Shown piece after piece: positions 35,008 to 44,330 of a stretch of DNA of 64,000 nucleotides. The DNA comes from CAZVPF01 sp964628195 (lineage in GTDB: Bacteria > Planctomycetota > Phycisphaerae > Sedimentisphaerales > Anaerohalosphaeraceae). The notes under the pieces are model-generated. The model worked only from the letters and a program-made list of their open reading frames with translations, ran no database searches and was not told where the DNA came from. Numbering within the stretch: the first letter of the stretch is position 1; each line of letters opens with the position of its first letter. A program made the translations under genes and the position numbers. The stretch is from the NCBI GenBank assembly GCA_964628195.1, contig CAZVPF010000006.1, forward strand, positions 62,001 through 126,000. Reading direction: 5' to 3'.

Positions 35008-36438
35008 CTATTTCCTGTTTCCTATTTCTATACATTTGATAGTCGTTAAGTCTCGTAATATCAGCTTTCCTTCAAAATACGCAATCGGTCCCCACGAGTC
35101 GTGCCCGTCAAGCACTTTTGCCTGCTCAAGCAGCTCAAAACCGCTTGTTTGCGCCCGGACCATCGAAAGCACACCCGTATCGTTCATCACGTACAACATA
35201 TCATTCACTATTATGTATGGTCCCAGTCCGAATTTGTTCTGTCCGCCGCTCGTCCAGAGTATATTTCCCCGCAGATCCATGCAAACCAGCCGACCGTCAG
35301 GGCGAACCCCGTAAATATTGTCCTGGTAATAAACAGGGGTTTGCTGGTCAGAGCCGAAAGTTTCTGCCTCAAGCTCAAAAAGAACCTCCGGCTGCATTGC
35401 CCCGTCCGCTGCCTGGCTGAGTTTCATCATCATGCTGCCCCTGTTATAACCGCCTGATAGGAACAGCCGCTGGCCCTCCAGTACAACCGGCGAGGGAATA
35501 TTCGCGATACGTATCTTCCAGGCATCGCTCTGCCAAAGCAGCCTGCCGTCACTTGCGCCAACCCCAACGATCCCGCCGCTTGCGGAATATATATACATCC
35601 TCTCGCCGAAAAACTCCGCAGCCATTATAGAACTGTGCGTCATCGTCCAGCCCTGCGTATTAGGGCACTGCCAAACAGTCTCGCCGCTCTCACAGTCAAC
35701 GGCAATCATCATCTGCTCATCCCCGGCCGGGGCGATTATCACCTTGCCGTCCTCGATCAGCGGACACTGACCGGCGTACCAGGGCGGAACGGTGGTTCCG
35801 TACTCCGCAGGCAGGTTCAGCATCCACTTAAACTCACCCGTACGCGCATCAAGACAGGTCACATGACACTTCGGCCCGATAGCGACAACCCAGTCATCCG
35901 TAACCGCAGGCACCGTCCTGCTCATCCCGTGGTTGCGCTTTATAGACACCGGGTAGGAATACCGCCATATATCTTCACCGTTTTCCAGCGAAAGACACCG
36001 TATAACATCCCGCTGCCTGTCACGGTCATAGTCAATTAAATACGCCATCCCATTAAGCACCGCCGCTCCTGCATGACCTTCCCCGGCCTCCAGCGACCAG
36101 ACAGTCTCGGGACCTGTCTCGGGCCACTTTTCAAAAAGCGTCACATCCGGGTCGACAGCGATATTGTCCCTGCCCGGTCCGCGAAAACAAGGCCATCTGC
36201 CCGGTATATCCGACGGTTCGGCAGTTGCCTTTTCCAGTATGCCTTCGACTTGTATCAGCCCAGCGGTTTCGCTTTTCGGCGGCGCATTGTCGGCACCGGG
36301 CAAACGGGGTTCCAGTTCCGGCGGCTGGATCGAACTTAAAATGTGAACAACCGCGAGCATCGCCGCAAGCGCGATAAACACCGGTATGGACCGAATAAGG
36401 TAGACACGTATTATTTTTACCGCCTGCATGTCACTCAT
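35008..36438 (-). CDS. Membrane-anchored PQQ-like beta-propeller protein
   Basis: About 476 residues, with the start at 36438 set by ATGA-type overlap (8 bp) with the ABC permease gene. An N-terminal helix (about 15-32, SIPVFIALAAMLAVVHIL) anchors a single PQQ-like propeller that opens with WPCFRGPGRDNIA and has blades with G-E-x-x-W. The C-terminal part includes an acidic loop and a final DLTTIKCIEI blade. It resembles the other propellers in the operon but is distinct in sequence. It lies 6 bp before the NHL-propeller gene. Confidence 0.78.
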   Translation of the reverse strand: MSDMQAVKIIRVYLIRSIPVFIALAAMLAVVHILSSIQPPELEPRLPGADNAPPKSETAGLIQVEGILEKATAEPSDIPGRWPCFRGPGRDNIAVDPDVTLFEKWPETGPETVWSLEAGEGHAGAAVLNGMAYLIDYDRDRQRDVIRCLSLENGEDIWRYSYPVSIKRNHGMSRTVPAVTDDWVVAIGPKCHVTCLDARTGEFKWMLNLPAEYGTTVPPWYAGQCPLIEDGKVIIAPAGDEQMMIAVDCESGETVWQCPNTQGWTMTHSSIMAAEFFGERMYIYSASGGIVGVGASDGRLLWQSDAWKIRIANIPSPVVLEGQRLFLSGGYNRGSMMMKLSQAADGAMQPEVLFELEAETFGSDQQTPVYYQDNIYGVRPDGRLVCMDLRGNILWTSGGQNKFGLGPYIIVNDMLYVMNDTGVLSMVRAQTSGFELLEQAKVLDGHDSWGPIAYFEGKLILRDLTTIKCIEIGNRK

Positions 36439-39400
36439 TCCGCAGGGCCCCCAACATATCTTTCCTAAGCGCAAGCTGCGAAGCGATCCACGTCCACACC
36501 ACACCGCTTATGATAATCCCGGCAGTAGTAACAGAAATTGACAGGTACGGAACATCGCTGCCCGCAGCCGAAACAACAGGCCACGCAGCGACAAACGCGG
36601 CGAGCACCCCGGCCGCCGCACCGTAAACAAGCAGCAATATGTGTTCACAAAATACCATGTTTCGTATATCCCCTTTGGTGTAACCTACCGCCCATATCAT
36701 AGCAAGTTCACCCATCCTGCCAAGAACATTCCGCACAACGATAAAACCAAGCCCCGCTGTGCCGAGTATCAGTCCCAGCCCGCCAAGCAGTTGAAATATC
36801 GATATGTAAGTGTTCTGCACGCTGTTGAACATCGCAAGTCTCTCCGAAGCCTGCACCGCCTCGAACCCGTGGTCACGCAGCCTTGACGAAAGCATCCCCG
36901 AAACCTTTTTAATATTTTCATCAGTCGCCGGCTCGATGTCGATCAAAAATACCCTGTAACCCTCATTATCCGGAAAGTGTTCCTCAAAAGCCTCGTTCGA
37001 TATCATCACGCTTCCCTGCAGCATCGAACCCTGAACAGCGGCGACGATCTTCAGCCTGATTTTCTCCCCCTTCTGGCTGCGGTATTCGATAAACCCGCCA
37101 ACCTCTTTGCCCAGTGACCATTTAACTGTCGCGTAATCCGCTATCGCCGGGACAATGTTATCTTCTGCGTTTTCATCTTCCAGCAGTATCCACGGATTGG
37201 AATCCCTCTCCGGTTCATTTTCAATCTTGTTAAACGAAAACGCCCCAAGCTCTGCAAGCCTGTCATTGTCAACACCCATTATCGTCGGCTGTTGAGGCCG
37301 GTTCAGGCTAAGACAGCTCGCCTCGTCCCCCTCGCGCAGCCTGCAGTTTACAAAGTTAAGCTCAGCAGCCCCGCCCGGGTCAATGCCGTAAACATCTCTG
37401 CCCTTTTCCGTGTTAAGATCCTCCGCCAGTCCCACCGTCGCCTGCCCGTAAAGCTCGAACCCCCCCGTGCCAGACTGCCTCGCCCGCGGATTTTTCACAC
37501 CCAGGTTCCCGTTCACCCCTACCGCTGTTATCATGAACGTGCCGCACGCAATAAGCGTTATAACCGCAAGGCTCCTGCCGACCTTAACCCCCGAATTCTT
37601 CACCGCCAAACCTGCCTCGCTCTTTAGCTCGAACCGCTGCGAGGTTATAACGGTCCTGAGCATATCCAGGGTGAAAAATATCAGGCTGACCAGAAGCAGC
37701 CCGCCGGCCCCGAAAAAAGCGCCAGTTGACAATTCGCTTTTCGTCAAGCCCATATACACAAGCCCCGCTGCACCTGCAAGACCGGCGATATAAACAGTCC
37801 TTGAAACCAGCCCGCTGCTTTTGCCTTTACCCGGCAAGAGCAACTGCCACTGAACATTTCCCTGCATAAGACTGACCGCGCTGTTTTTCAAAACGCTCCT
37901 CGCGCTTAGCCATATAACGAAAACTGAAATAACAACCGCAGAGCCTGCCCCGATAAGCACGCTGACAACGTTAACATGAAAATAAAGCTCAGTCCCCGCT
38001 ACCGCTCCGCTCCAGCCGGTGGTAAGCGCCCATATCAAAACTTTAGTATACACTATCCCACCTGCCGTGCCGACAACAGCGCCGGCAACAGCAACGATTA
38101 TTCCTTCCAGCAGAAACAGCCCGCGAATAAGTCCGAACCTTATCCCAGCCGCTTTAAGTATCCCTATCTGGTCCGTCCTGATCTCAACGCCAAGCGCGAA
38201 AGTAAGCCCAATCAGTATCACCGCCGAGAATATCAAAAACATGCTCAGGCCTAAGAAAAGCTGCCCGAAGTCGGTTGAACCCTCCGCAGCCTTCATTGAA
38301 GGCGCCCGAACATTAACAAAAAACATCCCCAGGCTCGCCGGGTTCACATTTTCCGCCAAGGCCCCGGCTACCTGCGTGCCTGTTCGTCCCTCAGCCTCCA
38401 GCCGCACTTCGGTCAAGGTCCCGTATCTTCCCGCCCAAAGCTGCTGACCCGTCTCAAGATTAACAAACGCCTTAGGCGTACCCTTGTACTTATCCCAGTA
38501 CGCCTCGTCCTTTTCCCGTATCCTGTCAAAATCTATCGGCACCGGTGAACTCCAGTCCCTGCAGTTTTCGGCATCTTTCAGCCCCGGAAAATCAGGCATT
38601 AAAGAGCCGTCCACACCCGGCGTATCCATTGGTATTATTTTACTGACAACAAAAGATGCCTTCTTTTCGACCAGCCTGAAACTGCCCGTAAGCACAAAAT
38701 AATCCAGCGTAACCGTATCCCCCAGCCCGGCATCAAGGTCCTTCGCGGTCCAGTCCGTAAGCGTTATGCCCGCAAGCTTTCCGTCATCGGCGCTATCGCC
38801 CGGCGCGATATCGGCAAAGTCCCCGACCCCCGAAACCGCTGATACCATCGAATACGGAGTGGACCTGTCACCGCGGGAAATACCGTTGACAAAATATGTA
38901 AGTATTCCCACAGGCTCGCGGCCCATTGACATTACCGCATCGGCGACGCTTTTATTTATAAATACAGACTCTGCCCTAAGCCGGAACTTATCCCCGGCCT
39001 TTTCGATATCCACCCCAATATCCTCAACAGCAAATTGCTCCCTTACCAGCCTGTTAACACTTTCGGCGGTATCTGAATCGACTTCCGCTCCGCTGGTCCC
39101 GGTAAGACACATATTCACCTTACCGGCAAGATTCACCCTCTTTTGCAGTTCTTCAAGCCCGACAAAAACATTCAAAGCCTGTGATTGTCCCGCATTTAAG
39201 CCAAACTCCCCGAAGCTGTCCCTTGAAACAACTTCCCCGACTTCGATCCGCAAACTCAGCGTCCTGTCCTGCCTGTTCGAAAGCGCAGCGCCTGCAGGCA
39301 TCGTGCCCGGCTTCGCGGTCGTAATGATAATTTCCTCACCCGCAGAAACACCCAGCCGTTCCGCAACGGCCCCGTTAATAGACGCTCCGTTCCCGCCGCC

Positions 39401-39787
39401 GCCCGGCTGTCCTTCGCCGGTGCCCATTAGCTCATAAAAACCTGTGTCCACCCCGTAAATATTTACCTGGTTGACGATACGCTCTTCACCGCCAGTGGAA
39501 ACACTGCCCTTTAAATACAAAACCCCCGCAACATCGGTCTTCAACTGCCCTGTGATACCTTCAACAAGCCTCTCCGTAAAAAAACCATCCTGCCTGACCA
39601 TCGCAAGTTCTGTCCCGCCCAGCCGGTCCCGCGTCTTTTTCAGCAGGCTGTAACTTACCGAATCGCCCACTATAAGCGCACCGGTAAGCGCAGCGGTGCA
39701 CACCGCAACCGCAGCGGCAACACTTAAATTCGTCAGCCGGTAATATCTCAAAGACTTAATTAAAAGCCACGCAAGTTTCATATACAA
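36431..39787 (-). CDS. Large FtsX-type ABC transporter permease
   Basis: A 1118-residue permease with two FtsX-like membrane modules. The first set of helices is near 515-640 (LGLSMFLIFSAVILIGLTF and following), and the second at about 990-1110. A large extracytoplasmic domain spans residues 45-500. That domain layout fits the YbbP/LolCE/MacB class that acts on lipids, peptides or exported proteins rather than importing sugars. The start is either a TTG at 39787, 5 bp after AGGA, or an ATG at 39781. The ATPase gene ends 12 bp upstream. It is unusually long because the two permease units are fused. Confidence 0.85.
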   Translation of the reverse strand: MYMKLAWLLIKSLRYYRLTNLSVAAAVAVCTAALTGALIVGDSVSYSLLKKTRDRLGGTELAMVRQDGFFTERLVEGITGQLKTDVAGVLYLKGSVSTGGEERIVNQVNIYGVDTGFYELMGTGEGQPGGGGNGASINGAVAERLGVSAGEEIIITTAKPGTMPAGAALSNRQDRTLSLRIEVGEVVSRDSFGEFGLNAGQSQALNVFVGLEELQKRVNLAGKVNMCLTGTSGAEVDSDTAESVNRLVREQFAVEDIGVDIEKAGDKFRLRAESVFINKSVADAVMSMGREPVGILTYFVNGISRGDRSTPYSMVSAVSGVGDFADIAPGDSADDGKLAGITLTDWTAKDLDAGLGDTVTLDYFVLTGSFRLVEKKASFVVSKIIPMDTPGVDGSLMPDFPGLKDAENCRDWSSPVPIDFDRIREKDEAYWDKYKGTPKAFVNLETGQQLWAGRYGTLTEVRLEAEGRTGTQVAGALAENVNPASLGMFFVNVRAPSMKAAEGSTDFGQLFLGLSMFLIFSAVILIGLTFALGVEIRTDQIGILKAAGIRFGLIRGLFLLEGIIVAVAGAVVGTAGGIVYTKVLIWALTTGWSGAVAGTELYFHVNVVSVLIGAGSAVVISVFVIWLSARSVLKNSAVSLMQGNVQWQLLLPGKGKSSGLVSRTVYIAGLAGAAGLVYMGLTKSELSTGAFFGAGGLLLVSLIFFTLDMLRTVITSQRFELKSEAGLAVKNSGVKVGRSLAVITLIACGTFMITAVGVNGNLGVKNPRARQSGTGGFELYGQATVGLAEDLNTEKGRDVYGIDPGGAAELNFVNCRLREGDEASCLSLNRPQQPTIMGVDNDRLAELGAFSFNKIENEPERDSNPWILLEDENAEDNIVPAIADYATVKWSLGKEVGGFIEYRSQKGEKIRLKIVAAVQGSMLQGSVMISNEAFEEHFPDNEGYRVFLIDIEPATDENIKKVSGMLSSRLRDHGFEAVQASERLAMFNSVQNTYISIFQLLGGLGLILGTAGLGFIVVRNVLGRMGELAMIWAVGYTKGDIRNMVFCEHILLLVYGAAAGVLAAFVAAWPVVSAAGSDVPYLSISVTTAGIIISGVVWTWIASQLALRKDMLGALRNE

Positions 39788-39799
39788 TCAAATCCTAAA

Positions 39800-40483
39800 C
39801 TAACCTTCCGAGTCGAAAAGCCCGCCGTTCTCAAGCCTCTTTATAAACCTCATCCGCCGCGCATGCTCCATCGAATGTGTCACCATTATCATTGTAAGCC
39901 CGCTGTCTTCGTTCAGCCCGCAAAGCAGGTCCATAATATTCCCCGACGTCTTCATATCAAGAGACCCCGTAGGCTCATCGGCAAGCAGAAGTTTGGGCTG
40001 GTTTATCAAAGCCCGCGCCACCGCAACTCTCTGTCTCTGTCCGCCGGAAAGCTGACCCGGGTTATGCTCGCTGAAATCACTGAGCCCCACCCGCTCAAGC
40101 AATGACACAGCCCTTGCTTTTTTTTCAGCGTGAGTTTTTCCACTGTCCCCGATAGTCGGAATCAGAACATTCTCCAGCACCGTGCACTGAGGCAGCAGGT
40201 GATGAAGCTGAAAAACAAAACCTATCTCATGGCGTCTAAGCTCAGCGAGTTTTGGCTCCCCAAGCTGCCCGTATTCCCTGCCCTCAAAAACCACCTCACC
40301 TGCTGTCGGTTTATCCAGGGCGCCAATAATATTCAAAAGCGTGCTCTTGCCGCAGCCCGACGGGCCAACAACCGCCATCGAAATACCTTCTTGAACATTC
40401 AAAGACACCCCATCCAGCACTTGAACCTCATCGGCCCCTTTCGGCGAAGGATACGTCCTGGTCACATTTTTAAGTTCAAGCAT
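39800..40483 (-). CDS. ABC transporter ATP-binding protein (MacB/LolD family)
   Basis: A 227-residue ATPase. Walker A GPSGCGKST is at about 39-47, the Q-loop phrase FVFQLHHLLPQCTVLENV is present, the signature LSGGQRQRVAVARAL is near residue 142, and Walker B with the catalytic Glu is LLLADEPTGSLD. The leading LELKNVTRTYPSPKG and the family-typical MVTHSMEHA switch His mark it as LolD/MacB type. It would power the fused permease encoded 12 bp downstream. It follows the glycosyltransferase gene by 47 bp. Confidence 0.93.
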   Translation of the reverse strand: MLELKNVTRTYPSPKGADEVQVLDGVSLNVQEGISMAVVGPSGCGKSTLLNIIGALDKPTAGEVVFEGREYGQLGEPKLAELRRHEIGFVFQLHHLLPQCTVLENVLIPTIGDSGKTHAEKKARAVSLLERVGLSDFSEHNPGQLSGGQRQRVAVARALINQPKLLLADEPTGSLDMKTSGNIMDLLCGLNEDSGLTMIMVTHSMEHARRMRFIKRLENGGLFDSEG

Positions 40484-40530
40484 TTTTACCCCGCGTTAAA
40501 ACAGATCGAAGAATTAACTTTCCCAAAACC

Positions 40531-41835
40531 TCAAACCTCACCACCGGCCAAACGGTCATAGACCCCTTTAAGTGTTTCCACTGAAAGCGAAACATCAAAC
40601 CTCTGCTCGGCGATTTTCCGCGCACTTGTCCCCATCCGGTCCAGCTGTTCCCTGTCAGTAAGCACCCTCTCCAGCGCCCCGGCCAGTTTGCCGGCTGTAT
40701 TCGGCGAATACAAAACACCGGCCCGTTCCTCACCGGCAATAAGCTCCGGAAAAACCCCTGCCTCCGGTTCTACCACCGGCACACCCAGCGCAAAAGCCTC
40801 CAGCACATAAAGCCCATATGCCGGCGGCCTGACCTCCGGAACGCAAACACACGAAACGCCCCGCAGAAAATCCAGCTTCTCACCGCCTTCAACAAAACCC
40901 CTGAACTGGACATCACTGTCAACCCCGGCCTTTGCCAACTTAGCTTTCAGACCGTCGACAAACTTAACATCCTCTCCGGCAAGCCCTCCGGCAATTTTCA
41001 GCTTGACATCTTCAAGCCCCACCTTGCCCTTAAGCTCAATAAAGGCATCGACCAGCACATCAAGACCCTTGCCCGGGCACATCCGCGAAAGATAACCAAT
41101 ACTCGGCGACTCCGGAGCCTGCTGTCGCGGAACATACGCAGAAATATCTATCCCCATCCGCACCACCGAGAACTTCTCCTCGCCCGCTCCAAGTCTTTCG
41201 CGCATAAACGTTTTATAATACTCGCTAACCGGGACGAACATATCGATATCCTCACACCTCTGCCGCAGTATATCCCACGTCCGCTTCCTGTAATCGTCCG
41301 GCAATGCGTCGACAAACTCATCCTCGTCCTGAAGCATACAGACAACAGGCACACCCAGCCGGGCCTTTATCTCCCCGGCCATTCCCGCCAGCAGAATATT
41401 AGACAGGCAAACCACATCAGGCCGGTTCTCATCCTCGCTTAGCCACTCGACCAGCCGCCGCAGCTCCTTAACCTGTCTGCCATGCTCCCCCATCAGCATC
41501 GATATCGTTGTCTCGCCCAGGCTCGCAGCGTCAACCATCGTCGCACGCTTACTAACTATTTCAAGCAATCCCCGCCTGTCGAACAGTTTATCAAGCCAAC
41601 GCGGGCTCTTGCGAAATATCGCCATCTTCTGCTGCAAATAAACATTAATCCCGCCGAAAAAAACCGGCGTATTCGTCGGGTCCTGCCCCGCCTCGGCCTG
41701 TAAAGGCAGATAAAGCGGCATCATCAGAATATCATACCCCTGCCTGCGCAGTCCCTTGACCAGCGTAATATCCCGCTGGCAGTTTTCGCAGTAAAAATTC
41801 TTACCCGAACCGGGCGTAAGTTGTGCTATCTTCAT
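40531..41835 (-). CDS. Glycosyltransferase family 4 protein
   Basis: A 434-residue GT-B enzyme. It opens with MKIAQLTPGSG and includes a donor-site segment, VCVPEVRPPAYGLYVLEAFALGVPVVEPEAGVFP (a split GT4 motif E-x7-E, given here in part: Glu of VLEAF and Glu of PEAG). The N-terminal half has a C-x2-C group (FYCENCQRD) that many GT4 proteins lack. It transfers a sugar to an unknown acceptor at the cytoplasmic face. Its ATG overlaps the stop of the upstream propeller gene (ATGA), which ties it to the propeller operon. It may glycosylate an envelope lipid or one of the exported propellers, but that is inference. Confidence 0.85.
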   Translation of the reverse strand: MKIAQLTPGSGKNFYCENCQRDITLVKGLRRQGYDILMMPLYLPLQAEAGQDPTNTPVFFGGINVYLQQKMAIFRKSPRWLDKLFDRRGLLEIVSKRATMVDAASLGETTISMLMGEHGRQVKELRRLVEWLSEDENRPDVVCLSNILLAGMAGEIKARLGVPVVCMLQDEDEFVDALPDDYRKRTWDILRQRCEDIDMFVPVSEYYKTFMRERLGAGEEKFSVVRMGIDISAYVPRQQAPESPSIGYLSRMCPGKGLDVLVDAFIELKGKVGLEDVKLKIAGGLAGEDVKFVDGLKAKLAKAGVDSDVQFRGFVEGGEKLDFLRGVSCVCVPEVRPPAYGLYVLEAFALGVPVVEPEAGVFPELIAGEERAGVLYSPNTAGKLAGALERVLTDREQLDRMGTSARKIAEQRFDVSLSVETLKGVYDRLAGGEV

Positions 41836-43031
41836 CGACCATCCCCCGTAATATTTTCAAAAGCGTAAACATTCCCGTCGTCACTTCCCACAATGAGTTT
41901 CCCGCCGGCATAACCGGCGCAGCTCTGCACCGCACGGGTCGTATTATACGACCACAACTTATTTCCGTTCTCAAGACCCAGCAGGTAAATCCTGCCGTCG
42001 TCGCTGCCGAACACCACCTTATCCCCGCAAATAACCGCCCCTGAGTTTATCGCTTCCAGCGCGGCAAAGTTCCATACCACCTTACCGGTGACCTTATCAA
42101 GACAGTAAAGTTTGTTATCCCGTGAACCGGCGATTAAATACTTTTCGCTCACAGCAGGCGGTGCGAAGAAAGGCCCCTCGGCACCGTCAAAACTCCACAC
42201 AACCCCGCCTTTCCGGGCATCGGCCTTTATCAGTTTGTTGTCATAGTTGCCCGCGTAAACAAACCCTTCCGCCATCACGCACGAACCTGGTATATACGCC
42301 CCGGTATCTATCTCATGCAAAAGCTCCCCGGACCCTGCCGAGAGCACCCGAACCATCGCGTCGCAGCTTCCAAACCCCGCGAAATCACCCTCTACACATG
42401 CCGTGCCGTTTATATAACTTTCGGCCTGGTATGACCATACCTCCTTCCCCGTCCGGGCGTCAAGGCAATACAGCCTGCTGTCATAACTGCCGAACAAAAC
42501 CCTAAGCTTCCCATCGCCAGGCTCATAAAAGTTGACACCCCCCAGCACCTTCGCCCCGGCCTTGAACTTCCACTTCAACCTTCCCTCTTGTTTATCCAGG
42601 CAATATACATGCCCGTCCGAGGATCCGAAATAAACACAGCCGTCCGCGACACATGCCGTACCCTCAATCACCCCTGCCGTCTCGAACCGCCAAAGCTCCT
42701 TGCCCTGCCCGAGCCCCAGGGCATAAAAAACCTTATCCGCCGAGCCGATATATACAATCCCGCTGTCGATAACCGGCGAAGCCTTCACCGCACCGCCGGT
42801 TCCGAACCGCCAGGCAAGCGAAAGCTTATTGCCGATCTGCGTATCTGTAAAACCTGTCAAACCCTGCTCGTACCTGTAAACCGGCCACGCCGGGTTATAA
42901 ACCGACTTTGTCTGCGAAGCAGGCTTGTCGCTGGTCTCCGTTGGATCGTGCCATTTTTTACAACCCCCCGAAAAAGCCCAGATAAGCATAAGCAAAACTG
43001 TTATGTATCTAAAAGCTGTCTTCATAACCAT
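41832..43031 (-). CDS. PQQ-like beta-propeller lipoprotein
   Basis: A 399-residue protein with a lipoprotein signal (hydrophobic run ending in FSGGC, then KKW), expected to be anchored in the membrane at that Cys. The rest is a seven- or eight-bladed PQQ-like propeller with repeating units of the form GxVYIGSxDxxFYALxxxxGxxLWRF. The same unit is repeated about every 40 residues (for example VYFGSSDGHVYCLDKQEGRLKW is one such unit; key residues are Gly-Ser, Asp and the C-terminal Trp). It is of the BamB type rather than the FRGP type. It is the first gene of the long operon, with the promoter in the 134-bp divergent gap beside rubrerythrin. Confidence 0.8.
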   Translation of the reverse strand: MVMKTAFRYITVLLMLIWAFSGGCKKWHDPTETSDKPASQTKSVYNPAWPVYRYEQGLTGFTDTQIGNKLSLAWRFGTGGAVKASPVIDSGIVYIGSADKVFYALGLGQGKELWRFETAGVIEGTACVADGCVYFGSSDGHVYCLDKQEGRLKWKFKAGAKVLGGVNFYEPGDGKLRVLFGSYDSRLYCLDARTGKEVWSYQAESYINGTACVEGDFAGFGSCDAMVRVLSAGSGELLHEIDTGAYIPGSCVMAEGFVYAGNYDNKLIKADARKGGVVWSFDGAEGPFFAPPAVSEKYLIAGSRDNKLYCLDKVTGKVVWNFAALEAINSGAVICGDKVVFGSDDGRIYLLGLENGNKLWSYNTTRAVQSCAGYAGGKLIVGSDDGNVYAFENITGDGR

Positions 43032-43165
43032 ATTTTAGACAAAAACGCCTCTGTTTTCAACTCATAATAAATCCAGCCCCGGCTGCTTTTTCACTGGACA
43101 AGACGGCACGAGCAGGCTATAGTCCCCTCAAAACAATTTGTTACTCTATTGGAAAGGGGGTTTTT

Positions 43166-43666
43166 ATGCCTACAAAAGACAATCTTCAAGAGGCTTTTGC
43201 CGGTGAAAGCCAGGCAAACCGTAAGTATTTGGCATTCGCTCAAAAAGCGGACAAGGAAGGCCTGCCGCAAGTGGCAAAGCTTTTCCGCGCCGCAGCAGCA
43301 GCCGAAACCGTACACGCTCACGCCCATTTCCGGGTACTTAACGGCGTTAAGGGAACTCAGGAAAACCTGACCGCCGCTATCGAGGGCGAAGGGTTCGAGT
43401 TCCAGGAAATGTATCCGAAATTCGTCGAAGAGGCCGAAAAAGAAGGCAACAAAGCCGCACTTATCAGCCTTAAAAACGCTATGGAAGTCGAAAAAGTGCA
43501 CCACAAACTTTACAGCGATGCCCTCCAAGCCGTCAAATCGGGCAAGGACATCGCAGGCGGAGAGTTCTACATCTGTGAAATATGCGGCTATACCGAGCAC
43601 GGCCAGGCACCCGAGGTCTGCCCCGTATGCGGAGCCAAACAGGAAAAGTTCTTCGAGGTAGTATAA
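43166..43666 (+). CDS. rbr: Rubrerythrin
   Basis: A 166-residue peroxide-detoxifying di-iron protein typical of anaerobes. The N-terminal ferritin-like four-helix bundle has the diiron ligands in AGESQANRKY and AAAAETVHAHAH, with EKVHHKLY later. The C-terminus is a rubredoxin-type domain with CEICGY and CPVCGA (two C-x2-C pairs). Electrons come from NAD(P)H via a reductase or from rubredoxin. GAAAGGGGG precedes the ATG. It is a single gene ending in the bidirectional hairpin terminator. Confidence 0.96.
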   Translation: MPTKDNLQEAFAGESQANRKYLAFAQKADKEGLPQVAKLFRAAAAAETVHAHAHFRVLNGVKGTQENLTAAIEGEGFEFQEMYPKFVEEAEKEGNKAALISLKNAMEVEKVHHKLYSDALQAVKSGKDIAGGEFYICEICGYTEHGQAPEVCPVCGAKQEKFFEVV

Positions 43667-43705
43667 AATCGATTGGGTGGACGTATCGGCCAATACTGCA
43701 AACAA

Positions 43706-43740
43706 AAAACCCCGTAACGGTTATATCGCTGCGGGGTTTT
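43706..43740. terminator. Bidirectional rho-independent terminator
   Basis: AAAACCCCG at 43706-43714 pairs with CGGGGTTTT at 43732-43740, forming a nine-pair stem around a 17-base loop. The ends are A-rich and T-rich, so it can act in both directions between the convergent rubrerythrin and mutarotase genes. Confidence 0.8.
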
Positions 43741-43771
43741 GTTATACGAATATTTTGCTGGGCGGAAAAAT

Positions 43772-44119
43772 TTAATCCTGGTGAAATGCCTCCTCAAGCG
43801 GCATCCACCACTCGCTCTCCGGGCACGTTGGCAGCCGGTACTGACAAGGCATGCAATGCTCCCACCATTCCTGAGTCCGCGGATCGTCGGCCATCTTCTT
43901 CATATCCGCGTCAAGGTCGCCACCGGTATACTCAAAATAACTGAACAGGCAATACTTACCCGGCTCGGTCTGGGCGATATATATGGAATAATTGCGAATG
44001 TTGCAGTCCGTTATCTTCGCAGCTATGTCAGGCCATACATTTGCGTGCAGTTTCTTATACTCTTCGATCTTCTCTTCCTTAATACCCAGTGCCATCCCGA
44101 CTCTTTGAGGTTTGCCCAT
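43772..44119 (-). CDS. L-rhamnose/L-fucose mutarotase-like protein
   Basis: A 115-residue member of the RhaM/FucU-type mutarotase family (dimeric alpha/beta ferredoxin-like fold), which speeds the interconversion of sugar anomers. Family marks are LHANVWPDI near residue 24 with the catalytic-type His, IRNYSIYI, and MADDPRTQEWWEHCMP near the end. The Cys in MPCQ and the WWMPLEEAFHQD tail are common to the family. It is a single gene with its own short transcript, converging with rubrerythrin. The sugar it serves (rhamnose or fucose) is not resolved by sequence. Confidence 0.85.
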   Translation of the reverse strand: MGKPQRVGMALGIKEEKIEEYKKLHANVWPDIAAKITDCNIRNYSIYIAQTEPGKYCLFSYFEYTGGDLDADMKKMADDPRTQEWWEHCMPCQYRLPTCPESEWWMPLEEAFHQD

Positions 44120-44330
44120 TTTTTTCTCCTGTTTTTTGTTTACCTGAATTTTACAATTTGACCTGTATGATATGCCCTGCAGATTAAAAGGGCAACTTTT
44201 TTATAAAAAACGGCCAAAACCCATTTCCGAACAAAAAGGAGCTTGATTATCTTAGAGACAAGCCGTATAATTGTAATTTATGTAAATGAAACAAATTAAA
44301 TGGGGTTGCAGATATTTGAAAGGAAAGAAA

